From an uncultured Aquimarina sp. (GTDB lineage Bacteria; Bacteroidota; Bacteroidia; Flavobacteriales; Flavobacteriaceae), in NCBI GenBank assembly GCA_947498815.1, contig CANMLU010000014.1, positions 1 through 64,000 on the forward strand: DNA of 64,000 nt, given 5' to 3'. Positions 30,383-39,835 of the stretch are shown here, piece by piece. Positions within the stretch are counted from its first letter, which is position 1. Each line of letters begins with the position of its first letter. A program made the translations under genes and the position numbers. The notes beneath the pieces are model-generated. The model saw only the letters and a program-made list of their open reading frames with translations, ran no database searches and was not told the DNA's origin.

Positions 30383-31663
30383 TTAATCCTGATTCAATAA
30401 ATAATTCCCGATTGCACATTTCAAACAAGCTTTTTGATCACAATATTTATTCTTGAGTTGTATCATGGCTTGAGAATGCAAAGCATTTTTTATTTCGACA
30501 CCGGCATCTAGAAAGTTGGTAATAATACTATTCTTTTCATAATGCAATTGAGATATTAAATCAAAAACTTCGTCTTCGGGGTTTTTGCCTTGATATTTTG
30601 CATAAACAAACTTAATAGGGATTATAGTATTTATCAAAATAAGGTCAATAAATGAAGGTGTAATATTTTTCTTTCTGGGTGTTGATTCCTTTTCAAAAGT
30701 ATAATGGTTCTTCCAGAAATCACTAGTATCTACTTTAAATAACTCATAAAAATCTTTACTTTCGTTCGTCTCAATAACTTTGGCAAACAATTGTTGATGA
30801 GTACTGTATAATTTTGCTAACTGAGCCAATCGAATCGTTGGGAAGTTGGATGGCCTAAGCCTGAAAAACTGAAGAGGTATAACACCTTTGGTATCAAGAT
30901 GGAATTTATGCTTTAAGAAATCATATTCTTGCTGAAGATCATGTACATATTGAATCTCGGATTCTACTTCTAAAAAACCGGCTTGACCAAAAAACAAAGC
31001 CTCAACTCTATTTAAATTACGTGAACATTTTTGAACTATCGAAAAATCAAATGAGTTTGCAAGGCTCAGAAAGGCTTCGCTATTCACTTTCAAACCAAAG
31101 TTTTTGGCCAAGAGTTTAAACAATACAGCTTCCCAATTATTTGCTGAGTTTTTTAATAATGTTACTATCGAATGAGATTTTTGTTCTAGCCTCTCAAGAA
31201 ATAATCGTTCTTGCCAATTGTACATTACAAAATCCGAAACTAAAGGTAACTGATTCTCACAGGCTATCCATTTATTATTATTTTGCAGGAAAAAGTTACG
31301 ATAGGATGTTAAAAGTTTATTATCTACATAATCCCTTAATTGTAATGTAGGTATACTAGTATTATCTTTTCGAAAAATCGCCATATCATCTTCCCAAACA
31401 GCATGAAGAATTACATTATCATAGGAACGATCGTTTTCATGATTATGCACATACCAATCACTTGATTTCATATGGATTTCGACATTACCAGCCCACTTTT
31501 GCCCCTCAACACTTATTTGAGCATTAAAAAAATCGGGGCCAGAATTGTTTGTATTATGAGTTCCTAGCTTATGAATAACAACCTCTTGCCCTTTTGTTGT
31601 TTTTAAATTTGAAAGTTCAAATTTCTTATACCTCCACAGGTATTGGATAAAATCTTCGTTCAT
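30383..31663 (-). CDS. DUF2851 family protein
   Basis: A 426-residue soluble protein recognised by its N-terminus (NEDFIQYLWRYKKFELSNL, then TNNSGPDFFNAQISVEGQ and GNVEIHMKSSDWYVHNH), which is diagnostic for the Bacteroidetes family DUF2851. A C-terminal cysteine cluster (YCDQKACLKCAIGN) may bind a metal. Function unknown. The conserved acidic/His N-terminal motifs suggest a nuclease-like fold, but that is a guess. It is the first gene of a three-gene unit with PspC and a K+ channel. Confidence 0.85.
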   Translation of the reverse strand: MNEDFIQYLWRYKKFELSNLKTTKGQEVVIHKLGTHNTNNSGPDFFNAQISVEGQKWAGNVEIHMKSSDWYVHNHENDRSYDNVILHAVWEDDMAIFRKDNTSIPTLQLRDYVDNKLLTSYRNFFLQNNNKWIACENQLPLVSDFVMYNWQERLFLERLEQKSHSIVTLLKNSANNWEAVLFKLLAKNFGLKVNSEAFLSLANSFDFSIVQKCSRNLNRVEALFFGQAGFLEVESEIQYVHDLQQEYDFLKHKFHLDTKGVIPLQFFRLRPSNFPTIRLAQLAKLYSTHQQLFAKVIETNESKDFYELFKVDTSDFWKNHYTFEKESTPRKKNITPSFIDLILINTIIPIKFVYAKYQGKNPEDEVFDLISQLHYEKNSIITNFLDAGVEIKNALHSQAMIQLKNKYCDQKACLKCAIGNYLLNQD

Positions 31664-31846
31664 CTGTTTGTTTACTATTGCGTAATAACTCTATCCTGCG
31701 TTAGGAAAAAGCTCGCTATTAAACACTGTGGGTAGGAATAAAAATTGTAATAGCTTTAAATAATGGATGAAAATAATAAAATTATTCTAATCTTGTAAGC
31801 CTATTATAATATCCCGGACTAAACTACATCCAAAATCAAAACTCAA

Positions 31847-32701
31847 ATGACCAATATTTTAAAATCCATTTTCATCTCTCTATTTCCGGTGATTGCACTT
31901 TATTTTGCAATTGATGGTCTCTTTCATTTATCAAATCATGGAATTTCTTATCGATACATAGGAAGATTACTTGTTGCGTTTACAATTGCATTTTTCTTTA
32001 TCAAGATATTTATTAAGCCGATAGCACGCACCGATTCAAACTTAAAGTTCTATACAATACTCATTGCAATCGGATTTCTTATTAGCCTTGTTTCGGGAGG
32101 AATCATGGAGAATGATTTAAATGGTTCGCTACCTAGTATTGGGTTATTTTTTGGGTGGGTATTATATATTAAATGGTATTCTATATTTAAAGATCGAAAA
32201 TCGAATACCAAAATCAGAGTTGGTCAACAGTTACCAGATTTTGATTTACAAGATCCTGACAAAAACAACGTTAACATATCAAAATTTATAGGCAATCCGT
32301 CTATATTTCTTTTCTACAGAGGAAATTGGTGTCCACTATGTATGGCTCAGATTAAGGAGATAGCATCTCAATATAAAGAGCTTGAAAAAAGAAATGTAAA
32401 TATGGTCCTTATTAGTCCGCAACCTCATAGCCACACCAAATCACTTGCGAAAAAATTTGATGTGAATTTTAATTTCCTGATCGACCAAGGAAATAAAGCG
32501 GCTAAACAATTGGGGATTCTTTCAAAAAATGGAATCCCAATGGGGTTTCAAACATTGGGGTATGACAGTAATACTGTATTACCTACAGTAATCATAACCA
32601 ACAATCAAGGTCAAATCATTTTTGCAGATCTTACCAATAATTATAGGGTAAGACCCGAACCCTCCACATTTCTTAAAATTTTGGATAATCAGAAGCTATA
32701 A
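31847..32701 (+). CDS. Membrane protein with peroxiredoxin-like (AhpC/TSA) domain
   Basis: A 284-residue protein. The N-terminal about 115 residues form four hydrophobic helices. The C-terminal thioredoxin-fold redoxin domain (about 124-284) contains GNWCPLCMAQIKEI, a CxxC at about residues 161-164 where typical AhpC proteins have a single peroxidatic Cys. Likely a membrane-bound thiol oxidoreductase or peroxidase with the catalytic domain on one side of the inner membrane. It is divergent from DUF2851, with its own terminator overlapping the stop codon. Confidence 0.8.
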   Translation: MTNILKSIFISLFPVIALYFAIDGLFHLSNHGISYRYIGRLLVAFTIAFFFIKIFIKPIARTDSNLKFYTILIAIGFLISLVSGGIMENDLNGSLPSIGLFFGWVLYIKWYSIFKDRKSNTKIRVGQQLPDFDLQDPDKNNVNISKFIGNPSIFLFYRGNWCPLCMAQIKEIASQYKELEKRNVNMVLISPQPHSHTKSLAKKFDVNFNFLIDQGNKAAKQLGILSKNGIPMGFQTLGYDSNTVLPTVIITNNQGQIIFADLTNNYRVRPEPSTFLKILDNQKL

Positions 32702-32721
32702 TTTAACAAGTTTCTGATTAT
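32685..32721 (+). terminator. Terminator overlapping the end of the redoxin gene
   Basis: ATAATCAGAA and TTCTGATTAT form a 10-bp perfect stem spanning the stop codon, followed by TTGTTATTA. Confidence 0.6.
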
Positions 32722-33070
32722 TTGTTATTACCCTATTAAAAATATAGGTAAATAGCTTTAAACACGAAAAAACACAAATTAGCCCCCCAAAAAGGTACGA
32801 TTTTGGCCTAAAACTCTTAAAATCTAGTTAATAGACATCGAAAATGTACTATTGGTAAGATATTATGTATTAATGGAAATCCCTAGAACGATAACATTTC
32901 TTTACTTTGTTCTAGAATTAAAGGGAAAATAATTCACAACGACATAAAGATTACAAAACCCTAAGCTAAGTTGAGTTTGTGTTAGGTTATAGATGGTTGT
33001 CATTTTTTGATGACCATCTTTATTTTATATATACAACAACTCAAGAATCTTCAAAACGTTAATTACTGTA
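32722..33070 (+). other. Intergenic region with an orphan terminator; possible small RNA
   Basis: 349 bp between convergent genes with no credible ORF. It ends with a terminator-like hairpin (32992-33018, GATGGT...ACCATC) followed by a T-rich run on the plus strand, although the upstream gene already has its own terminator 270 bp earlier. A second hairpin (AACCCTAA/TTAGGTT) lies at about 32957-32987, and TACTTTG (32903-32909) is a near match to the -7 box. A roughly 110-nt RNA from about 32915 is possible but weakly supported. Confidence 0.3.
32992..33018 (+). terminator. Orphan plus-strand terminator
   Basis: An 11-bp stem with two G-T pairs and a 5-nt T-rich loop, then TTTATTTTAT. It faces the 3' end of the AraC gene, but the T tract is only on the plus strand. 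Confidence 0.55.
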
Positions 33071-34051
33071 TTACAGAGCAATATCTGGGTAGATATCAAA
33101 CTTATTAAAAAAGGCTTTTCTAAATTTTGAAGAATTTGAATAATTAAGGGCATCCATTACTTCTTTAACAGACAATCCTTCACCAAATATCATATTATAG
33201 GAACTTTCGAGTTTTTTATTATTAAAAAACTCTAGTGGAGTCTGGTTATGAATTTCTTTAAACATATTGAAAAAATTAGTACGGCTCATATTTGCCATTG
33301 TAGCCAACTGATCTACGCCTATAAAGGGTTCATGTAAATTGCCCTTAAGATAATTACTCACCTTATAAATACTGCCTACTTGTGTACTATTAATATTAAA
33401 TGGGTTACTCTCGGTTTCCCATTTTAAAACATCTTTCCAAAACGTTTCTAATAATCTAATTCCTCTGGCAATAAAATATAAGTAGTTTTCCACTTTATCG
33501 ATATTCGGTTCTACAATTTGATCAAAAAGGTTAGACTGCTTGTACGAAAGATAAAATTTATTAATATGTTGATGAGAATAGCGAATATAATTATCCACTC
33601 TTTCTGCCATATCGCTACTTTTCATAAAATATGGCTTGGTATAAGAGTTTTTAAGTACAATCATGGTCGATTTTACTTCGGCACCCTTTGTAATAAAAAC
33701 CTGTTCTCCTTGCTGCGCATCCATACACCGCATATTGCCTGGGGTGTAGTTATCAGAATATCTACTTATGATTTGATCTTCTTCAATTTGGTGATCCAAG
33801 GCATATTTCCTGAAATGCAGTATGATATCTTTCTCATCTATAGGTCTTCTTACGTATTCAATATCTGTATTAGCCTTATAATTATTAACCAAAAGAAAAA
33901 CTTCTGGAGAAATTTTATAATAAGATAAATATCCTTCTGCTATCTCAGGAGGAAAATAAATACGATCCGATGTACTCTCCGGATTCAATTGAGATCTAAA
34001 ATAACCTCTTAATTTATCTATATCAGAAAAATCAAATAAATATTTACACAT
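33071..34051 (-). CDS. AraC-family transcriptional regulator
   Basis: A 326-residue protein. The C-terminal about 100 residues hold the two helix-turn-helix motifs of AraC proteins (GVDQLATMANMSRTNFFNMF, TPLEFFNNKKLESS, VMDALNYSNSSKFRKAFFNK). The N-terminal 220 residues are a sensor domain I do not recognise. Its target is not evident. It lies downstream of the CBS-like gene on the same strand but behind a terminator. Confidence 0.88.
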   Translation of the reverse strand: MCKYLFDFSDIDKLRGYFRSQLNPESTSDRIYFPPEIAEGYLSYYKISPEVFLLVNNYKANTDIEYVRRPIDEKDIILHFRKYALDHQIEEDQIISRYSDNYTPGNMRCMDAQQGEQVFITKGAEVKSTMIVLKNSYTKPYFMKSSDMAERVDNYIRYSHQHINKFYLSYKQSNLFDQIVEPNIDKVENYLYFIARGIRLLETFWKDVLKWETESNPFNINSTQVGSIYKVSNYLKGNLHEPFIGVDQLATMANMSRTNFFNMFKEIHNQTPLEFFNNKKLESSYNMIFGEGLSVKEVMDALNYSNSSKFRKAFFNKFDIYPDIAL

Positions 34052-34132
34052 GTATTCCCTTTGTTATATAACCAATTTCGATATGGATAGATAAATTACT
34101 TGATTCTAAAAAAGCGAATCAAATACAAAAAC

Positions 34133-34167
34133 ACCCCTATAACAGCAAATAACGCTGATAGAGGGGT
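34133..34167 (-). terminator. Terminator of the cystathionine beta-synthase-like gene
   Basis: ACCCCTcTAT pairs with ATAGGGGT across an inner CAGC/GCTG stem, followed on the minus strand by GTTTTTG. It is 25 bp after the stop. Confidence 0.7.
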
Positions 34168-34191
34168 ATAAATTATATTAAATATAAGGAA

Positions 34192-35553
34192 TTATTTTAT
34201 ATGACTGATTACATCATATTTTGTGATGATATGATGCTTGCCATTCTCTAATGCAACCAAGACTGCCGGGTTGCCATTTTTTATGAGTTTAGAAATTTCG
34301 TCAAGCGATGTTTTTGCATTAACAATAGGAAACGGATCTTTCATCACCTCCTTGATTGGCGTGCTATCCATATTTTTGTCATCCATAAACGCTTTAAACA
34401 AAGCACTCTCATCGACAGACCCTACGAAACCTTCTGTATCTACAACAGGTATCTGAGAGATTTGAAATTTACGCATACGCTCGATAGCGTGCGAAACCAA
34501 TTCTTCTGTCTTAACGGTAACTAAAGGTTTTTCAACATGATTCTTTACCAAATCAACAGCGGTCGATACTTCTTCTTCAAGAAAACCTCGTTCTCGCATC
34601 CAATCATCATTAAACATTTTACCAACATATCGGCTACCGTGATCATGATACAATACAACAACAACGTCATCTTTGGTAAAATTGTCTTTAAGTTGTAACA
34701 ATCCTTTTATAGCGGCTCCGGCACTATTACCCAAAAACATCCCCTCCTCTTTTGCTAATCGCTGGGTATAAATTGCCGCATCTTTGTCTGTTACTTTTGT
34801 GAATCCATCAATTACCGAAAAATCAACATTTTTGGGAAGAATATCTTCTCCGATCCCCTCGGTGATATACGAATAGATCTCATTTTCATCAAAAATACCG
34901 GTTTCATGATATTTTTTAAACACAGAACCATAAGTGTCGACACCCCAAATCTTAATATTTGGATTTTTTTCTTTTAAATATTTTCCTACTCCCGAGATGG
35001 TTCCACCGGTTCCAACTCCAACTACAAAATGAGTAATTTTACCTTCGGTTTGTTTCCATATTTCGGGGCCTGTACTTTCATAATGAGCAACCGCATTTGA
35101 AGGATTATCATATTGATTTACATACCAAGAGTTTGGAGTTTCTTCGGCTAATCGCTTGGAAACAGAATAATAGGACCTTGGATCGTCGGGTTCTACATTG
35201 GTAGGACATACCATTACTTTTGCACCTACCGCTCGAAGAATATCCATTTTTTCTTTGGATTGCTTATCTGCCATCACACAAATTAACTTATACCCTTTTA
35301 CAACAGCAACCAACGCTAATCCCATTCCGGTATTACCAGAGGTTCCTTCAATAATAGTTCCACCAGGTTTTAACCGACCATCGGCTTCAGCATCTTCAAT
35401 CATTTTAACGGCCATACGGTCTTTTACCGAATTGCCAGGATTAAAAGTTTCATACTTGGCCAATACCAAGGCATCTACATCTTTTACTAAAGCATTCATC
35501 TTTACCAAAGGAGTGTTTCCAATGGTTTCTAATATATTTTCTGCGTATTCCAC
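34192..35553 (-). CDS. Cystathionine beta-synthase / cysteine synthase with CBS domains
   Basis: A 453-residue PLP enzyme. The catalytic domain (about 1-325) has the PLP lysine in NSVKDRMAVKMI (about residue 43), the phosphate/substrate loop GTSGNTGMG, and GVGTGGTISGVGKYL binding the PLP phosphate. A CBS-domain pair fills about 340-453, as in eukaryotic cystathionine beta-synthase but without the haem domain. It condenses serine (or O-acetylserine) with homocysteine or sulfide. Which reaction dominates cannot be told. It is monocistronic with its own terminator. Confidence 0.9.
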   Translation of the reverse strand: MEYAENILETIGNTPLVKMNALVKDVDALVLAKYETFNPGNSVKDRMAVKMIEDAEADGRLKPGGTIIEGTSGNTGMGLALVAVVKGYKLICVMADKQSKEKMDILRAVGAKVMVCPTNVEPDDPRSYYSVSKRLAEETPNSWYVNQYDNPSNAVAHYESTGPEIWKQTEGKITHFVVGVGTGGTISGVGKYLKEKNPNIKIWGVDTYGSVFKKYHETGIFDENEIYSYITEGIGEDILPKNVDFSVIDGFTKVTDKDAAIYTQRLAKEEGMFLGNSAGAAIKGLLQLKDNFTKDDVVVVLYHDHGSRYVGKMFNDDWMRERGFLEEEVSTAVDLVKNHVEKPLVTVKTEELVSHAIERMRKFQISQIPVVDTEGFVGSVDESALFKAFMDDKNMDSTPIKEVMKDPFPIVNAKTSLDEISKLIKNGNPAVLVALENGKHHIITKYDVISHIK

Positions 35554-35658
35554 TATGTATAAATTTTAACAACCCAATTCAAGGGTATTTAACTTGGCAA
35601 AGATACGATCTAGATAATCGATTGGCAATTTTTGTGAAAGAATAACAAGTTAGCCCTA

Positions 35659-36900
35659 TTATTGAAAACGAATAGATTTTGTAGGTGATATTTTTGAAAC
35701 TATATACGAAGGAATCAATAACATAATAAGGCATAGTACCATTGTTCCCAAATTGAGTAATAAAATATATCCAACATTAATGTATACCGGTGCAGTACTT
35801 ACATAATACGTTTCAGGATTAAGCCCCACTACTCCATATTGATCCTGGATTAACAACAATCCCACACCAATAAGATTGCCCCAAAACAGGCCTATTGCAA
35901 TCAAATATGCTGCATTATACAAAAACATTTTTCTGATACTCCAATCACTACTTCCCAAAGCCTTTAGTATTCCTATCATTGGAGTTTTTTCGAGAATCAA
36001 CACCAATAAGGCAGTAATCATATTAATACCTGCAACCAAAATGATGATACTAATAATACCAATAATATTTAAATCAAAAAGTTTAAGCCACTCAAAGATT
36101 GTCCCGTATTTCAGTGTTATCGTTTGCGTATCTAAGATTGAAGGAATTTCTTCATAAATCTGCTGGCCTTTTATATTAATTTGATCAAAATCATCAATAA
36201 AAACCTCAAAATTACCTACTTCATTCTCTTCCCATTTATTCATTCTGATGATATGACGTATATCGGCAAAAAGATATTTTTCATCAAACTCTTGAAGACC
36301 AGAATTATAAATTCCAACTATTTTGAACGCCCTTATAAAAGGATTGGCATTCGATTTAACGTCTTTCTTCAAAAAATAAGTAATAGCCTTATCACCTATA
36401 GTAAAACCCAAACGATTTGCAATATGGGCGGACATTAAAATTTCTTCACTAGTTTTTTCTCCAAAATCGGGTAACCTTCCTTCGATAAGGTACTCTTTAA
36501 AATAATCCCAGTTATAATCTTGCCCTACTCCTTTTACTACTACTCCGTCAAAATCGGTTTCTGTTCGTATAATCCCCATTTTGGTAGCAACACCTTGCAT
36601 ATGTACTACACCTTGGACTTGTGATAATTCGGGATAAAAACTTTGATCTTTTGATACTGGCTTTAAAGACTCAACACTACTGTTATTATCAAAACTAGAA
36701 ATTAAAATATGACCATTAAATGCGGCAACTTTTTCTCTTATTTTACGTTGTAAACCTATACCGGTAGCCACAGTAATCAACATCATAATCATACCGATTG
36801 CGATAGCCGAAATCGCAATTTTTATGATTGGAGTCGAAATGCTACTTTTATGTTCCTTACCTTTGATAAGGCGTTTGGCGATAAAATACTCGAAATTCAA
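35659..36900 (-). CDS. ABC transporter permease, LolC/LolE type
   Basis: A 413-residue FtsX-superfamily permease. It has an N-terminal helix (about 25-48), a periplasmic MacB-like domain (about 50-265) and three C-terminal helices (about 275-300, 320-350, 370-400). The N-terminus NFEYFIAKRLIKGKE is typical of lipoprotein-releasing permeases. The reading frame starts with TTG at 36900, with a stop just upstream, so no ATG is available for the conserved N-terminus. The ATPase partner (LolD) is not adjacent. The start is only 8 bp from the divergent namZ start. Confidence 0.85.
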   Translation of the reverse strand: MNFEYFIAKRLIKGKEHKSSISTPIIKIAISAIAIGMIMMLITVATGIGLQRKIREKVAAFNGHILISSFDNNSSVESLKPVSKDQSFYPELSQVQGVVHMQGVATKMGIIRTETDFDGVVVKGVGQDYNWDYFKEYLIEGRLPDFGEKTSEEILMSAHIANRLGFTIGDKAITYFLKKDVKSNANPFIRAFKIVGIYNSGLQEFDEKYLFADIRHIIRMNKWEENEVGNFEVFIDDFDQINIKGQQIYEEIPSILDTQTITLKYGTIFEWLKLFDLNIIGIISIIILVAGINMITALLVLILEKTPMIGILKALGSSDWSIRKMFLYNAAYLIAIGLFWGNLIGVGLLLIQDQYGVVGLNPETYYVSTAPVYINVGYILLLNLGTMVLCLIMLLIPSYIVSKISPTKSIRFQ

Positions 36901-36908
36901 GCTTAACT

Positions 36909-38252
36909 ATGGTTTTTATTAGAAATGCATCTACCTATTTGGCAGACAGGTTCAAAAATACATTTTTATTCTTTTGCACCCTTCTTATTTCATGTGGAAG
37001 TGGAATAAAAGTCTCATCACAAACTTCTTCCAGTACAACTCAAAACATAATTGCTGAAGGAAATATTGTAGCCGATACTACAAAAATAACGCAACCTATA
37101 ATTGTTGGGGCAAATCAAACTGAAGTATTCTTACCCTTACTTGATGGTAAAAAAGTAGCTATTGTAGGCAATCAAACTTCGGTTATTTATAAATATCCAA
37201 ACCTCGCTTCATTAATTGAGGAGCAAGGAGGTATAGAAACGAGCAAGTTCAAGCAGTATACACATTTGGTAGACTCATTACTGTCAAGAAATATTAAAAT
37301 ACAAAAAGTTTTTGCTCCAGAACATGGTTTTAGAGGTAAAGCGGATGCTGGAGAATTGGTAGCCGACGGAAAAGATATAAAAACGGGGTTACCAATAATT
37401 TCTTTATATGGTAAAAACAAAAAACCATCAAAAGCATCTTTATCGGATATAGAAATTGTTGTTTTTGATATTCAGGATGTCGGAGTTAGGTTTTACACCT
37501 ATATTTCAACCTTACATTATGTAATGCAGGCCTGTGCCGAAAATAATATTCCCGTTGTTGTGCTAGATCGACCCAATCCAAATGGGCATTATATTGATGG
37601 TCCTACGATGAAGCCTGAACTTACTAATTTTCTTGGTATCCACCCTATACCATTGGTGCATGGTATGACGATAGGAGAATATGCACAAATGATAAATGGA
37701 GAAGGCTGGCTGGGAGATGATTTAAAGTGTAAAATCACGGTGATACCCTTAAAAAACTACACACACAACTCCTTATATAGTATTCCTATACGTCCTTCAC
37801 CTAACCTACCTAATGACAAGGCTATAAATTTATATCCTAGTTTAGGTTTTTTCGAAGGCACTACGGTTAATGCTGGTAGAGGAACCGAAACGCAATTTCA
37901 AATTTTTGGCTCTCCCGATCTGGCAATAGAGAAATATGATTATGCCTACATTCCGAAACCGAATTTTGGTGCAAAATACCCAAAACACCAAGGTGAAGTA
38001 TGCTATGGTAAAGATTTAAGAAAAACAAAACGTTTAAACCGGATACATCTAGAATGGTTAGTAAATGCTTATAAAAACTCAAATAATAAAGAAAAGTTTT
38101 TCAATACAAAATCATTTACCGCCCATGCTGGAACAAAAGAACTTCAACAACAAATTATGGATGGGTTAAGTGTTACTCAAATTAAAAAATCTTGGAGTGA
38201 GGGTCTTCGAAAATTTAAGGAGACTAGAAAGAAATACCTACATTACAAATAG
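36909..38252 (+). CDS. Exo-beta-N-acetylmuramidase NamZ-like (DUF1343) lipoprotein
   Basis: A 447-residue exported protein. The signal segment NTFLFFCTLLISCGSG includes a lipobox-like Cys at about residue 29. The DUF1343 core starts at about residue 72 (LLDGKKVAIVGNQTS) and carries FAPEHGFRG and VFDIQDVGVRFYTY. NamZ enzymes (GH171) release terminal MurNAc from peptidoglycan fragments, so a role in cell-wall recycling is likely. It starts 8 bp from the divergent permease start, so the leaders and promoters must overlap the neighbouring coding regions. Confidence 0.88.
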   Translation: MVFIRNASTYLADRFKNTFLFFCTLLISCGSGIKVSSQTSSSTTQNIIAEGNIVADTTKITQPIIVGANQTEVFLPLLDGKKVAIVGNQTSVIYKYPNLASLIEEQGGIETSKFKQYTHLVDSLLSRNIKIQKVFAPEHGFRGKADAGELVADGKDIKTGLPIISLYGKNKKPSKASLSDIEIVVFDIQDVGVRFYTYISTLHYVMQACAENNIPVVVLDRPNPNGHYIDGPTMKPELTNFLGIHPIPLVHGMTIGEYAQMINGEGWLGDDLKCKITVIPLKNYTHNSLYSIPIRPSPNLPNDKAINLYPSLGFFEGTTVNAGRGTETQFQIFGSPDLAIEKYDYAYIPKPNFGAKYPKHQGEVCYGKDLRKTKRLNRIHLEWLVNAYKNSNNKEKFFNTKSFTAHAGTKELQQQIMDGLSVTQIKKSWSEGLRKFKETRKKYLHYK

Positions 38253-38472
38253 TAAATAGTAGTTTATCATAAAAGCTTACACTATGCAGTGCCTACAGTA
38301 CTAACTTCTTATATTTTTGGAGGGTAACTTATTTTTTTTGACAACTTATTATTAAAGACAAACCTTCATTTTTGCAAATAATTATTATAACTTTAGGAAT
38401 CCATCAAGATAACTATAGTAATACTAACCAAAGGTGTGTGTCACCTAAATAATAACTAACATTAAATCAATT

Positions 38473-39156
38473 ATGAAAACAAGAATCCTAATTTTATTAA
38501 GCGCATTTGCCTTGATTTGTTCTGTTGATGCTCAAGCTCAAAAACTAAAGAAATTTGGCGGTTTAACAGAAAAAAAGATAGGTCCTAAAACTATAAAAGT
38601 ACCTTATACAGACGTTGTTTCTTACCTTGGGTATGCTGCTCCTGGTAATGAAGATGAAGTAAAAGACAGTAAGAAATTTTACTATATCTATGTTTGGATA
38701 CCTGCAGTTGCTCCAGAACTTGGAGTAAGAATGATGTCTCCCGTGGGAGGCACCAAAGTAAAAGGTGCTACGATGTCAAAATCTTATGAAGAAAATGCTG
38801 ATTCAAAAGATTTCTTTGACACCTACATTACACTAGAACGTTCGGATATTATTAGTAAAGATAAAATTAGTGATGAAGCTGCAAAAGCTGCAAACTGGAT
38901 CACATTAGAACGTAATGATGATAGTAGTGAAATGCCAAAACAACCAAGTGGAAGTAGCTACAACTCATTATTAAGATATAAAAGTGAAGCAGGAGATCCT
39001 ACCAAGGCATTAACTGTTGGACTTTATAGAATAGGCTTTACGACATTTAAAACTGGAGAAGTAAAAGGTACTTTCTTGGCACAAGTTGCGGCTCCTATAA
39101 AATTGCCTGGTGTAGTCATGGCCAAAACCATTGAAGACCTAAAAAAAGGTTTATAA
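38473..39156 (+). CDS. LipL32-family secreted protein
   Basis: A 227-residue exported protein. It closely follows the Leptospira major outer-membrane lipoprotein LipL32 in several blocks: YYIYVWIPAVAPELGVRM (about 75-92), FFDTYITLERS, YNSLLRYKS and LYRIGFTTFKTGEVKGTF (about 183-200). The signal peptide ends in DAQAQ, a signal-peptidase-I type site. The only nearby Cys (ALICS) is not in a good lipobox, so the protein is probably not lipidated. The acidic calcium-binding loop of LipL32 is reduced to NDDSSE. LipL32 homologues are known in a few marine bacteria. Function is unknown. It is monocistronic, flanked by a bidirectional terminator. Confidence 0.88.
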   Translation: MKTRILILLSAFALICSVDAQAQKLKKFGGLTEKKIGPKTIKVPYTDVVSYLGYAAPGNEDEVKDSKKFYYIYVWIPAVAPELGVRMMSPVGGTKVKGATMSKSYEENADSKDFFDTYITLERSDIISKDKISDEAAKAANWITLERNDDSSEMPKQPSGSSYNSLLRYKSEAGDPTKALTVGLYRIGFTTFKTGEVKGTFLAQVAAPIKLPGVVMAKTIEDLKKGL

Positions 39157-39187
39157 AACAAGTATAATAATTAGACGCACACCAATA

Positions 39188-39223
39188 TTATCCCTATGTT
39201 TTACAAATAAAACATAGGGATAA
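39188..39223. terminator. Bidirectional terminator between the LipL32-like and YkgJ genes
   Basis: TTATCCCTATGTTTTA and TAAAACATAGGGATAA form a perfect 16-bp stem with a CAAA loop between two convergent genes. Confidence 0.8.
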
Positions 39224-39263
39224 TTATTATACAAAATCAGGTAGCATGGTTATTGATTTAATA

Positions 39264-39782
39264 TTATGCTCGTCTATTACTCTTATGATCTAGATCTATA
39301 GAAGCTTTCATTTTCTCAACTATATTATATGCTGCTGGACAGATAGCAACATTCTTCAAAGTTAAATCGGAGATCTGCTGAAATTTTTTACGATTTGTAT
39401 GCGGGTATTCACGACATGCTTTTGGTCTCACATCATAAATCGAGCAATAGTTATCTGCCCCAAGAAAAGCACAAGGGGTTTCTTGAAGTACCAAATCATT
39501 ATCTTCATCTCTTCTTAAATACTGAGATTCAAATTGACTAAGTTTCATTTTAAAATGCTTCGCTATACGTTCAACATCCTTATCTGTAAATAAAGGGCCT
39601 GTGGTTTTACAACAATTGGCACATTGCAAACAATCCGTAACTGCAAACTCTTTATCATGTAACTCCTGCATCATCTGATCCAATTTCTTGGGCGGCTTCT
39701 TTTTGAGCTTGGCAAAGAACTTTTTGTTCTCGTTATGTTTATCTTTGGCCAGTTTCGGTAATTGATCTATGGGTTCTTGCAT
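39264..39782 (-). CDS. YkgJ-family cysteine cluster protein
   Basis: A 172-residue protein with the conserved cysteine pattern CLQCANCC (about 57-64), then CAFLG, YCSIYDVRPKACREYP and a final C in VAICPAAY. The family (Fe-S or zinc cluster, UPF0153) has no established reaction. The basic N-terminus (KFFAKLKKKPPKKLDQ) may bind nucleic acid, which is speculation. It is divergent from a methyltransferase across 53 bp. Confidence 0.88.
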   Translation of the reverse strand: MQEPIDQLPKLAKDKHNENKKFFAKLKKKPPKKLDQMMQELHDKEFAVTDCLQCANCCKTTGPLFTDKDVERIAKHFKMKLSQFESQYLRRDEDNDLVLQETPCAFLGADNYCSIYDVRPKACREYPHTNRKKFQQISDLTLKNVAICPAAYNIVEKMKASIDLDHKSNRRA

Positions 39783-39806
39783 ATCTACAAAATTACGAGT
39801 TAAAAA

Positions 39807-39827
39807 TTACGATTTACGATTTACGAT
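39807..39827. repeat. Three tandem copies of TTACGAT
   Basis: Perfect 7-bp unit three times, 9 bp before the methyltransferase ATG, with a fourth partial copy (TTACGA) at 39793-39798. It may tune expression by slippage. Similar tracts are common between flavobacterial genes. Confidence 0.7.
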
Positions 39828-39835
39828 ATAGAATT

